5,485 bases of DNA, taken from an uncultured Collinsella sp. GTDB lineage: Bacteria > Actinomycetota > Coriobacteriia > Coriobacteriales > Coriobacteriaceae. The stretch is taken from assembly GCA_902463875.1 (NCBI GenBank), contig CABQHR010000123.1:1-5485 (forward strand), in the 5' to 3' direction. A program made the position numbers and the translations under genes. Below the pieces are notes generated by a model. The model was not told where the DNA came from. It saw only the letters and a program-made list of their open reading frames with translations, and did no database searches. Below are positions 1 through 5,223 of this stretch, piece by piece. Position 1 is the stretch's first letter, and each line of letters opens with the position of its first letter.

Positions 1-212
1 CGGATCTCGGCCGCGGCATCTTTGGTAAAGGTAATGGCGAGCACCTGGTCCAGATGCTCAACGAACGGACCGGATTCGGGCGAGAGCGCGTAGACGATGC
101 GACGCGTGAGGGTAAAGGTCTTGCCCGAACCGGCGCCCGCCGAGACAAACAGCGGACGGTCGAGCGTTTTGACGATCTGCAGCTGTTGCGGCATCAAAGT
201 CGAAAGATCCAT
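1..212 (-). CDS. addA: AddA-like UvrD/REP-family helicase-nuclease subunit, N-terminal 70 residues (runs off left edge)
   Basis: This is the 5' end of a superfamily 1 helicase that with AddB would unwind and degrade DNA at double-strand breaks for RecA-mediated repair. What is visible: a Q-motif-like MPQQLQIV at residues 7-14, a Walker A loop AGAGSGKT at residues 25-32 (catalytic K31), and helicase motif Ia, ITFTKDAAAEI, at residues 60-70. These are typical of UvrD, PcrA and AddA. The ATG at 210-212 fits because it places the Q motif and Walker A at the usual distance from the N-terminus, and a good Shine-Dalgarno (AAGGAGGG) lies 11 bases upstream. The start is only 3 bases beyond the stop of the AddB-like gene, so the two are surely co-transcribed. 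The AddA identity rests on that partner; from these 70 residues alone it could be any UvrD-like helicase. Confidence 0.9.
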   Translation of the reverse strand, partial: MDLSTLMPQQLQIVKTLDRPLFVSAGAGSGKTFTLTRRIVYALSPESGPFVEHLDQVLAITFTKDAAAEI

Positions 213-215
213 GGT

Positions 216-3200
216 CTACACGTCCCTCCTTACAAACGTTCCTTCGTGGTTGTACGAGCAGCGCGCATGCGCGGCCTGAGCCGTCGTCGGGTCGACGGCG
301 GCGACGTTGCCCGCCTCGAGCTCGCGCAGGCGCTCGGCGATGCCGGCCTCCACGCGATCGAGCAGGGCGTCGAAGTCCATGCTGCCACCCTCGCCGGGGA
401 AACCTTTCTTAAGGCCCGGGATGCGACCGTCACCACGCTCCTCCTCGAGCAGCTCGGCACTCGCGGCGCCTCGCAGCGCCGGTTTGCCGCCCTTGGTCGA
501 AAAGTAGAGTGCCGCGCGGGTGTCCAAATCCAGCGCCCGACGCATGGCCTGGGCGTAGATAAGCGTCTGGGTATGCGGCGGCAACCAGCGCGGATCGTCG
601 ATGGGCGCCGTGCCCGATTCCTCGTCGCGCACCGTAGGGTCGGCGAGCTTAAACTCCTCAACGCCCGTGCGATGCTTGTAGTCGATCACCACGGCACGAT
701 TCTCGGCGTCCACGTCCACGCGGTCGATGCGCCCGCCAAGCGGCCAACCGGCATACTCGACCTTGAGCTCGTTAAAGGCGAACTCCAGGTAACGCGGGGC
801 AAAGGGGGCAAGCGCCTCGGACTCGTAGGCAAGCACGCCCTCCAGCTGCGGCAAGATCTCGGCCACCTGGCGCTCCTCCACCGCAGAAAGCGGCACCAGC
901 GGGCCCTCCGTGCCTCGCTTGCCGGTGTGCTCGGCCAACGTCTCGTCAAAGACCTCGCGCAGCAGCTCCTGGGCGCGCGGCAGATTCTCGGGCGTCACGC
1001 GCTCCATGCCCTCCTGGGGCAGGCGAGCATGCAGGTGCTCCAGCACATCGTGGACAAAGTTGCCCTTCTCCATATTTCCAAAGCCCGCGTCGATGGACTG
1101 GGGCTTCACGCGATACGACACGAACCAGCACAGCGGGCACGTCGAGTACGCCTCAATCTGCGAGGCGGACGTCAGGCGCGGCACGAGTGGCGCGTTCTCG
1201 CCCTCGCCATCGCGGCGACGCAGGACCAGGTACGGCACAGCCGCCTCACTCAAATGCTGAGGGGCCTCGCACGCGACGCGCTTGCACTCGATGCCCTCGC
1301 CGGCCGCTGGATCAAAATCGGCGACGATATCGCCCTCGCCCACGCATGTCACCCGGGCGGCGCCGGCAGCCTCGGCGTGCGCCCGCAGCTCGGTCCACAC
1401 GGCAGCCGGATAGCACTCGCGCGCCTGGCGATCGTGGGTCACGCGGGCGAGCGCAACCGGGCCGCGCGCGGCCTGCATCGCGCGGCCAAAGCGCACGCGC
1501 AGCAGGGCCGCGGGCTCAAGCGTCACGCCGCTGCGCCCCAGCTCTGCCGTCAGCGTAGCTAGCGGGCCCTCCTCATGTGAGAGCGGATAACTGTCCAGAT
1601 CGACGTCGGCAAACAGCACGGCGTCGTAGCTGTCGGGGCGCAGGGCTGCCGCATCGGCAAGCGACGCAAAGCGCACCTGGGCGCGCGGTGCGCGGTCGAC
1701 CTCGTAGGTCTCGTAATCGTATGCAGTGCTGCGCTTGTCCACCTTGGTACGAACGCCGTCGAGCACGGACACGGTCGCGGCCTGCGACACGTCGAGCGCG
1801 CGAGCATCGTTCATAAGGATGTCGATGGCATGTCGCAGCAGGGCGGTCTCCGCCTGACGACGAGCCTGACCGTCAAGTCCTCCAAGGGCGCGATCGGGCA
1901 ACGCCTCGGCGACGACGAGCATTGCCTTGAGCGCCGTCACGGGTTTGTCGCGCCACAGCGCTTGGAACACGTCCGAGACCACGCACGGCACGTTCTTAAA
2001 CCAGTTCTCATCACTGGCAGCCTTGCGCGTGCCCCTGACCTGGCCCTGCACGCTCTGCAGCAGGCTCTTGACGGCCGTGGTGGTCTTGCCGCGCGACAGG
2101 CGCATGTTCTTGTCGAAGGTGCGCGCGCTGGCGGCATCGGCACCCGAAAGCGGACTGTAAATCCAGTCGGTAAGCTCCGGCGCGGGCCACCACTCGGTCT
2201 TGGAGGCGGTGCCCTCGTCGGCGGCCTTCATGCGCTCGATCAGACCGGCGAGCGCCGTGAACTGCCTGCCCGCGATGGATTGGGAAAACGCCGTGAACTC
2301 AGTTGTCTCAGCAGCAATGTGACGCGCTGCCAAACGGGCAGCGAGTTCACCAAACAGCTGGGGCGCCCGGGCAGACACCACGAGCACGCGCACGGGGTCC
2401 GCGGACGCCGTGGCACCGTCGTCGACCGCGGCGGCCTCACGCGTTTTTACCAGCTTATCGATTGCATCCACATAGGCGTGGGCGCGGGCGTGAGGGCCGG
2501 CAACCTCTACAAAGGTAGGCTGAGCGGCAGGCTTGGAGGCAGTCTGGAGCGCGGCGGCACCCTCCCCCAGCGGCGCAGCCTCAAACAGCACACCGCGGGC
2601 ATCAAAGGCGGCAGCAAGTTCCTCGCGCATTGCCGCCTGCTCGCGAGCAAGCAGCACAACGACCTCTCCCTCATTGTTCGCCACGGCCGACAGCAACTCG
2701 AGCAGGCCGTACGTAAACGACGTGACACCGCGCACGCATACGGCGCGGGCGCACGCCGGAAGGTTGTTCACCAGGGCTTCTGCCATCATATCGGCGGCTT
2801 CGCAGGGCTCGACCATGTCTCGACGGTCCAGGCCGCTCGCATAGGCGCTCAACAGCTCAAACACGCGGGCCTCGGCGTCGCTTTTGGGCTCGGGCTGAGC
2901 GGCGGTATCGCGGCAGCGCTCGGCATCCGTTCCCGCTACGCCCGGCAGCACATCGCGGGCCATGCGCGCAAGCATGCGCACCGTGCCCTGACTGCGCGAA
3001 AGCGGCTGCAGGTCGGCATCGTCGCGACGGGCGATCATGTCCGAGAACAGCATCTGGCGCTGCATGTTGTCGACGAAGCTGCGGCCATCGCCCATAAGCT
3101 CCCACAGCGAACGAAGCCACGACGCGGGGGTTTTGTAGTCAACGCCCAGCGAGGCACCAGCAACCGCAGCATCGTGACGGCACAGGTCGAGCTCGGCAAA

Positions 3201-3314
3201 CGAGGGCGCCAGCAACACGGCGCGCCCGTGGCGGGCAACCAGGTCGGCAAGCAGCGCCGCCTCGGCATCGCTCAAATCCGTGCCGGCATTGGTGGTATAG
3301 ATTCGAACAGGCAT
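216..3314 (-). CDS. addB: AddB-like PD-(D/E)XK nuclease subunit of a helicase-nuclease (double-strand break repair)
   Basis: A 1032-residue protein, close to the usual AddB/RexB length (about 1,100). The C-terminal third is a RecB-type PD-(D/E)XK nuclease: YSTCPLCWF (C726, C729) at its entry, GNFVHDVLEHLH with H755, GGRIDRVDVD with D864, and VVIDYKHRTG with D878 and K880, which would bind metal and cut DNA. The first ~700 residues resemble the inactivated helicase scaffold of AddB; stretches such as TPASWLRSLWELMGDGRSFVD (55-75) fit its N-terminal region. No Walker A (GxxGxGK[ST]) is visible, so it probably does not hydrolyse ATP and relies on AddA as motor. AddB proteins often carry a 4Fe-4S cluster held by one Cys before the nuclease and a C-x2-C-x5-C after it. 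Here only C1019 of that tail motif remains, with N1022 and V1028 at the other spacings. The ATG at 3312-3314 is the only credible start: upstream in-frame codons offer no ATG, GTG or TTG before a stop at 3357-3359. Confidence 0.88.
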   Translation of the reverse strand: MPVRIYTTNAGTDLSDAEAALLADLVARHGRAVLLAPSFAELDLCRHDAAVAGASLGVDYKTPASWLRSLWELMGDGRSFVDNMQRQMLFSDMIARRDDADLQPLSRSQGTVRMLARMARDVLPGVAGTDAERCRDTAAQPEPKSDAEARVFELLSAYASGLDRRDMVEPCEAADMMAEALVNNLPACARAVCVRGVTSFTYGLLELLSAVANNEGEVVVLLAREQAAMREELAAAFDARGVLFEAAPLGEGAAALQTASKPAAQPTFVEVAGPHARAHAYVDAIDKLVKTREAAAVDDGATASADPVRVLVVSARAPQLFGELAARLAARHIAAETTEFTAFSQSIAGRQFTALAGLIERMKAADEGTASKTEWWPAPELTDWIYSPLSGADAASARTFDKNMRLSRGKTTTAVKSLLQSVQGQVRGTRKAASDENWFKNVPCVVSDVFQALWRDKPVTALKAMLVVAEALPDRALGGLDGQARRQAETALLRHAIDILMNDARALDVSQAATVSVLDGVRTKVDKRSTAYDYETYEVDRAPRAQVRFASLADAAALRPDSYDAVLFADVDLDSYPLSHEEGPLATLTAELGRSGVTLEPAALLRVRFGRAMQAARGPVALARVTHDRQARECYPAAVWTELRAHAEAAGAARVTCVGEGDIVADFDPAAGEGIECKRVACEAPQHLSEAAVPYLVLRRRDGEGENAPLVPRLTSASQIEAYSTCPLCWFVSYRVKPQSIDAGFGNMEKGNFVHDVLEHLHARLPQEGMERVTPENLPRAQELLREVFDETLAEHTGKRGTEGPLVPLSAVEERQVAEILPQLEGVLAYESEALAPFAPRYLEFAFNELKVEYAGWPLGGRIDRVDVDAENRAVVIDYKHRTGVEEFKLADPTVRDEESGTAPIDDPRWLPPHTQTLIYAQAMRRALDLDTRAALYFSTKGGKPALRGAASAELLEEERGDGRIPGLKKGFPGEGGSMDFDALLDRVEAGIAERLRELEAGNVAAVDPTTAQAAHARCSYNHEGTFVRRDV
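224..231 (-). promoter_or_regulatory. Shine-Dalgarno of addA, inside the 3' end of addB
   Basis: The minus strand reads AAGGAGGG, an almost perfect anti-16S match, 11 bases before the addA ATG. It is embedded in the last codons of the AddB-like gene, whose stop codon (216-218) lies between it and the addA start. Ribosomes finishing addB would therefore terminate on top of the addA initiation site, a classic arrangement for translational coupling and balanced subunit synthesis. Confidence 0.8.
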
Positions 3315-3317
3315 GGT

Positions 3318-3322
3318 CCTCC
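3318..3322 (-). promoter_or_regulatory. Shine-Dalgarno of addB, unusually close to the start
   Basis: The minus strand reads GGAGG followed by ACC and the ATG at 3312-3314, a spacer of only 3 bases against the usual 5-9. There is no better in-frame start nearby (the next candidate, a TTG at codon 14, has no Shine-Dalgarno), so the start is kept. The short spacing may lower initiation. No convincing -35/-10 pair was found for addB in 3315-3459; TAGGAT (3354-3359) is a possible -10 but lacks a partner. Confidence 0.6.
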
Positions 3323-3396
3323 ACTCAAACCGTTCGCAATAATCAATGCATCCATCCTACCCGCCCACGCGGACAACATGGCACCACACCAACATC

Positions 3397-3463
3397 TTTT
3401 GGTGCATCGGAGACAGACTTGCCACCCGCTGGTGCAAACAAACCTGACCCCAATGCACCAAAA
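3397..3463 (-). repeat. 67-bp imperfect palindrome between yerC and addB (REP/MITE-like or structured RNA)
   Basis: The outer 11 bases are a perfect inverted repeat: TTTTGGTGCAT at 3397-3407 and ATGCACCAAAA at 3453-3463. Extending inward, arms 3397-3423 and 3437-3463 (27 bases each) flank a 13-base loop (3424-3436). As DNA, 20 of the first 25 positions match. In minus-strand RNA, four of the five mismatches and both of the last two positions become G-U pairs, leaving one U-U mismatch; on the plus strand the same positions are C-A or A-C mismatches. The fold is therefore favoured in the transcript running from yerC towards addB. Its 5' arm begins inside the U-tract of the yerC terminator. It is not a terminator itself, as the 3' arm ends in AAAA followed by GATG. 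It could be a dispersed palindromic repeat or a processing/stability hairpin. Confidence 0.7.
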
Positions 3464-3485
3464 AACCGCCCCCGAAGGGACGGTT
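3460..3485 (-). terminator. Intrinsic terminator of yerC with a UUCG tetraloop
   Basis: On the minus strand a 9-bp stem (AACCGTCCC pairing with GGGGCGGTT, one G-U) closes a TTCG loop, the extra-stable C(UUCG)G tetraloop. A run of six T follows, two of them in the stem. It starts 28 bases after the yerC stop codon. It should end the yerC transcript and separate it from addB, unless transcription reads through. Confidence 0.88.
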
Positions 3486-3512
3486 CTGCGCAATTCGTTT
3501 GTCGCCGCTGGC

Positions 3513-3812
3513 CTACTCGCCATCCTCCAGTTTGATGAGGATCTTGCGATAGCCACCGTACTCGCCATTAAGCGCCTTGGACACGCGGCTCACCGTGGTG
3601 GACGAAGCGCCGGTGCGGGCCTGAACCTCAACATAGGGCTCGCCCTCATCCAGATAACGCGCGACCTGCAGGCGCTGCGATAAATCGCAAATCTCGCGCG
3701 GCGTGCAGATATCGGTTAAAAACGCTTGGATATCGTTCTCGTCGTCCAAAAGACTAAATGCGTGGACCAGCTGCTTGACATCAGGCTTGTCAAACATGTT
3801 CTCGATATTCAT
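3513..3812 (-). CDS. yerC: YerC/YecD-family TrpR-like DNA-binding regulator
   Basis: A 99-residue protein of the Trp repressor fold. DICTPREICDLSQRLQVARYL (34-54) is the family's signature first-helix region, and EPYVEVQARTGASSTTVSRV (58-77) is the helix-turn-helix: helix YVEVQART, turn GAS, recognition helix STTVSRVSKAL. Length and layout match the YerC/YecD group, TrpR relatives widespread in Gram-positive bacteria whose target and ligand are not well established, so no tryptophan role is claimed. The ATG at 3810-3812 has only a weak Shine-Dalgarno (GGCGGTGA); an in-frame ATG at 3795-3797 (Met6) is a possible alternative with no better site. The gene appears monocistronic: a promoter candidate lies at 3919-3949 and a strong terminator 28 bases after its stop. 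The stretch GEYGGYRKILIKLEDGE forms a charged tail. Confidence 0.9.
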   Translation of the reverse strand: MNIENMFDKPDVKQLVHAFSLLDDENDIQAFLTDICTPREICDLSQRLQVARYLDEGEPYVEVQARTGASSTTVSRVSKALNGEYGGYRKILIKLEDGE

Positions 3813-3859
3813 CGATCACCGCCAAACCCGCCAAAAGGCATCGAAGTTGATACTGACAT

Positions 3860-3876
3860 CGGGCATCGTTCGCCCG
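3860..3876. repeat. GC inverted repeat in the yerC leader
   Basis: CGGGC (3860-3864) and GCCCG (3872-3876) flank a 7-base spacer. This can form a 5-bp hairpin in the yerC 5' leader or act as a dyad protein site about 50 bases before the start codon. It shares the half-sequence GGGCAT with the palindrome at 3902-3913. Either may be a chance feature of GC-rich DNA. Confidence 0.35.
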
Positions 3877-3901
3877 TTCTATGCAATAAAACTAATGCAT
3901 G

Positions 3902-3913
3902 GGGCATTTGCCC
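3902..3913. repeat. GGGCATTTGCCC dyad at the expected yerC transcription start
   Basis: GGGCA-TT-TGCCC is an inverted repeat with perfect 5-base arms. It begins 5 bases downstream of the proposed yerC -10 box, so it would cover the transcription start, a common place for a repressor operator. TrpR-like proteins often autoregulate, so YerC itself is a candidate binder; this is inference only. Confidence 0.4.
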
Positions 3914-3918
3914 GTAGC

Positions 3919-3949
3919 AGTGTAGCACACCACTAAACTAAAGCGACAA
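3919..3949 (-). promoter_or_regulatory. Candidate yerC promoter with extended -10
   Basis: The minus strand reads TTGTCG (-35, 3944-3949), a 19-base spacer, then TACACT (-10, 3919-3924) preceded by TGC, giving an extended TGn -10 element that could compensate for the long spacer. It predicts a leader of about 100 bases before the yerC ATG. Confidence 0.5.
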
Positions 3950-4137
3950 GACTCTCTGTCAGCGGCACGTTTTTCAGGACGAACGCCGTTTAGAAACCGA
4001 ATGCGCACGTAAGCTCCACGAATATTTGAGACAATGGGCGCCCAAACACCGCGGCGTGCCCGCGCAACCATCCAAGTCGCCGCCACCAGCCGCTTCACGC
4101 GGCGCCAGCAACCCCGGCGCAAGAAAGGATTCACGCC

Positions 4138-4503
4138 ATGCGCTTTATGCTTAACTGGCTCTTCACCTCGATCGCCATCGCGATCGCCACGTTCCTCGTC
4201 CCCGGTATCCAACCCTTCGGCTTTGCCGAGGCCTGGGTCTGCTTTGCCTTTGTGGGACTGTTCCTCAACATCGTCGATTCGTTCGTCAAACCGTTCCTCA
4301 CGGTCATCTCGCTGCCGCTCACGATCATTACGCTCGGCATTTTCCAACTCGTGCTCAACAGCTTTATGCTGGAGCTCGCAAGCTACCTGTCGGTCAACCT
4401 GTTGGGCGTCGGCATCTCCATCGCCGGCTTTGGCTCGGCCTTTATGGGCAGCATCCTAGTGTCCATCATGCGCAGCATCCTCGATAGTATTGCCGAAGAG
4501 TAG
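4138..4503 (+). CDS. Small four-helix membrane protein, PF04020 (YvlD / 'phage holin family') type
   Basis: A 121-residue, strongly hydrophobic protein with about four membrane segments: residues 4-23, 30-48, 53-80 and 93-112. The block VDSFVKPFLTVISLPLTIIT (46-65), followed by LGIFQLVLNSFMLELASYL, is the hallmark of the PF04020 family (B. subtilis YvlD and relatives), which databases often label 'phage holin family'. There is no phage gene nearby, and the function of the chromosomal members is unknown, so a lytic role should not be assumed. The ATG at 4138 is supported by AAAGGA at 4124-4129, 8 bases upstream; an ATG at codon 4 is a weaker alternative. The gene stands alone: it diverges from yerC and ends 37 bases before a strong terminator. 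A short acidic tail (DSIAEE) follows the last helix. Confidence 0.87.
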   Translation: MRFMLNWLFTSIAIAIATFLVPGIQPFGFAEAWVCFAFVGLFLNIVDSFVKPFLTVISLPLTIITLGIFQLVLNSFMLELASYLSVNLLGVGISIAGFGSAFMGSILVSIMRSILDSIAEE

Positions 4504-4539
4504 AACGCCCCCGACACACAAACGCATCGGACCAAATCA

Positions 4540-4570
4540 AAGGCCGCCCATCGCAAAAATGGGCGGCCTT
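4540..4570. terminator. Bidirectional intrinsic terminator between convergent genes
   Basis: A perfect 12-bp stem (AAGGCCGCCCAT at 4540-4551, ATGGGCGGCCTT at 4559-4570) has a 7-base loop. The plus strand continues CTTATTT and the minus strand TGATTTGG, so both sides have modest U-tracts. It should stop transcripts from the membrane-protein gene (plus) and the Rrf2-type regulator (minus). Confidence 0.87.
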
Positions 4571-4620
4571 CTTATTTGCCAAGTCTCAGAGGGCAAGAAA
4601 ATCTACCGTTTCCACCCTGC

Positions 4621-4639
4621 CCCCACATGGCAAGTGGGG
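4621..4639 (-). repeat. Hairpin abutting the stop codon of the Rrf2-type gene
   Basis: CCCCAC (4621-4626) and GTGGGG (4634-4639) form a 6-bp stem with a 7-base loop, starting directly after the TAA stop at 4640-4642. On the minus strand there is no T-run after it, so it is not a standalone terminator. It could stabilise the 3' end in addition to the stronger stem at 4540-4570. Confidence 0.45.
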
Positions 4640-5068
4640 TTAGATGACGTAGTCGTAGCCTTCGTTGGGGGCGACGAGCTGGTCGAGCGTCACGCCGTCG
4701 AGGTAATCGTTGATGAGCTTGTCCAGGTTCTTCCACACGTCGAGCGTGGGGCACTCATCGGATCGCGAGCAACCCTTGCAGTCGCCATCCAAGCAGGCGA
4801 CCGGCGCCAGACTGCCCTCGGTCAGGCGCAAGATCTCGCCCACCGTGTACTGCTCGGGCGGGCGCGTGAGCACATAGCCGCCGCCCTTGCCGCGCATGCC
4901 CGAGAGCATATTGGCGCGCACGAGCGTAGCCAGAATATTCTCGAGGTACTTCTCCGAAATACCCTGACGCGCCGCAATCTCTTTAAGCGGGATACGGCCT
5001 GTCGCCTGGTGCTCGGCCAGGTCGACCATAACGCGCAGGGCGTACCTGCCCTTAGTAGAAACCAACAT
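4640..5068 (-). CDS. Rrf2-family (IscR/CymR-like) transcriptional regulator with a four-cysteine cluster
   Basis: A 142-residue winged-helix regulator. The opening MLVSTKGRYALRVMVDLAEH, the recognition region GISEKYLENILATLVRANML (36-55) and the wing RGKGGGYVLTRP (59-70) are diagnostic of Rrf2 proteins, which bind DNA as dimers. Cysteines C92, C97, C100 and C106 fall where IscR holds its 2Fe-2S cluster (C92, C98, C104, H107), but the IscR histidine position is leucine here (CPTLDVW), so cluster ligation, if any, is altered. CymR, the cysteine-metabolism member, lacks such a cluster. The gene is divergent from cysK across 253 bases, suggesting control of cysteine or Fe-S supply, and probably of itself. 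The ATG at 5066-5068 has GAAAGGC about 11 bases upstream and gives the family's standard N-terminus. The tail VAPNEGYDYVI is unremarkable. Confidence 0.92.
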   Translation of the reverse strand: MLVSTKGRYALRVMVDLAEHQATGRIPLKEIAARQGISEKYLENILATLVRANMLSGMRGKGGGYVLTRPPEQYTVGEILRLTEGSLAPVACLDGDCKGCSRSDECPTLDVWKNLDKLINDYLDGVTLDQLVAPNEGYDYVI

Positions 5069-5104
5069 ATATAGTGCTGCCTTTCGGTCTTTTAGTCCGT
5101 TGAA

Positions 5105-5132
5105 ATTCTAGCCGAAAAATTGGCTTTGAAAA
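5105..5132 (-). promoter_or_regulatory. Candidate promoter of the Rrf2-type gene
   Basis: The minus strand reads TTTTCA (-35, 5127-5132), a 16-base spacer, then TAGAAT (-10, 5105-5110; five of six consensus bases). Transcription would start near 5098, leaving a leader of about 30 bases. The spacer is almost entirely occupied by a dyad (5110-5125), as expected for a repressible promoter. Confidence 0.55.
5110..5125. promoter_or_regulatory. AGCC-N8-GGCT dyad in the Rrf2 promoter spacer (possible autoregulatory operator)
   Basis: AGCC (5110-5113) and GGCT (5122-5125) flank an A/T-rich centre, GAAAAATT. The site lies between the -35 and -10 boxes of the regulator's proposed promoter, so a protein bound here would block RNA polymerase. 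Rrf2 proteins commonly repress their own genes. The arms are short, so chance is possible. Confidence 0.4.
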
Positions 5133-5163
5133 TACCCGTTCCGGTCAAGATGGTTAATCAACT

Positions 5164-5190
5164 TGCAATAATCTCCTATTTCCTATTGCA
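5164..5190. promoter_or_regulatory. TGCAATA-N13-TATTGCA inverted repeat, candidate cysK operator
   Basis: Perfect 7-base arms at 5164-5170 and 5184-5190 span 27 bp, about the size of Rrf2-family dimer sites. The right arm overlaps the proposed cysK -35 hexamer (5186-5191), so binding would interfere with transcription. The divergent Rrf2-type regulator is the natural candidate binder; this is inferred from position. The sequence is not an obvious match to the known IscR or CymR consensus. Confidence 0.5.
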
Positions 5191-5214
5191 TTACTAGGCT
5201 TTAGTGTCTACTAT
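5186..5214 (+). promoter_or_regulatory. Candidate cysK promoter
   Basis: TTGCAT (-35, 5186-5191), a 17-base spacer and TACTAT (-10, 5209-5214) predict a start near 5221 and a leader of about 100 bases. The spacing is ideal; the -10 matches four of six consensus bases and the -35 only three, leaving room for activation or tight control. Confidence 0.55.
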
Positions 5215-5223
5215 GCTTCCCAA

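Larger units (their letters stand above)
3813..4137. other. Divergent intergenic region between yerC and the membrane-protein gene
   Basis: These 325 bases contain the yerC promoter candidate, two GGGC/GCCC dyads and an ATGCA...TGCAT repeat (3881-3900), all nearer yerC. The half closer to the plus-strand gene is GC-rich and holds a small dyad GTTTAGAAAC (3988-3997) and a -35-like TTGAGA (4026-4031) without a matching -10. No convincing plus-strand promoter was found, although the gene should have one here. Open frames crossing this region on both strands lack start signals and protein-like composition and are not called. Confidence 0.6.

Noticed and set aside
54..1562. 502-codon plus-strand open frame antisense to addB
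   Set aside because: It lies wholly opposite a gene with clear nuclease motifs. Its product is rich in R, A, H, G and L with no domain, as expected from the complement of GC-biased codons, and it lacks a Shine-Dalgarno.
1830..3683. 617-codon plus-strand open frame antisense to addB and yerC
   Set aside because: It crosses the 3' end of yerC, the terminator and the addB start, and has no protein motif. It is a shadow of high-GC third positions in addB.
3847..3885. Plus-strand promoter for the membrane-protein gene using TTGATA at 3847
   Set aside because: The -35-like hexamer is good, but nothing resembling a -10 lies 15-19 bases downstream; the nearest, TATGCA at 3880, is 27 bases away.
3892..4347. 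151-codon minus-strand frame with a D/E/R-rich N-terminus
   Set aside because: The charged repeat-like composition is the complement of the hydrophobic codons of the membrane protein at 4138-4503, which has a good ribosome site and family match.
4490..5074. 194-codon plus-strand frame over the terminator and the Rrf2 gene
   Set aside because: It runs through a 12-bp terminator stem and is antisense to a clear Rrf2 protein; no motif or ribosome site.
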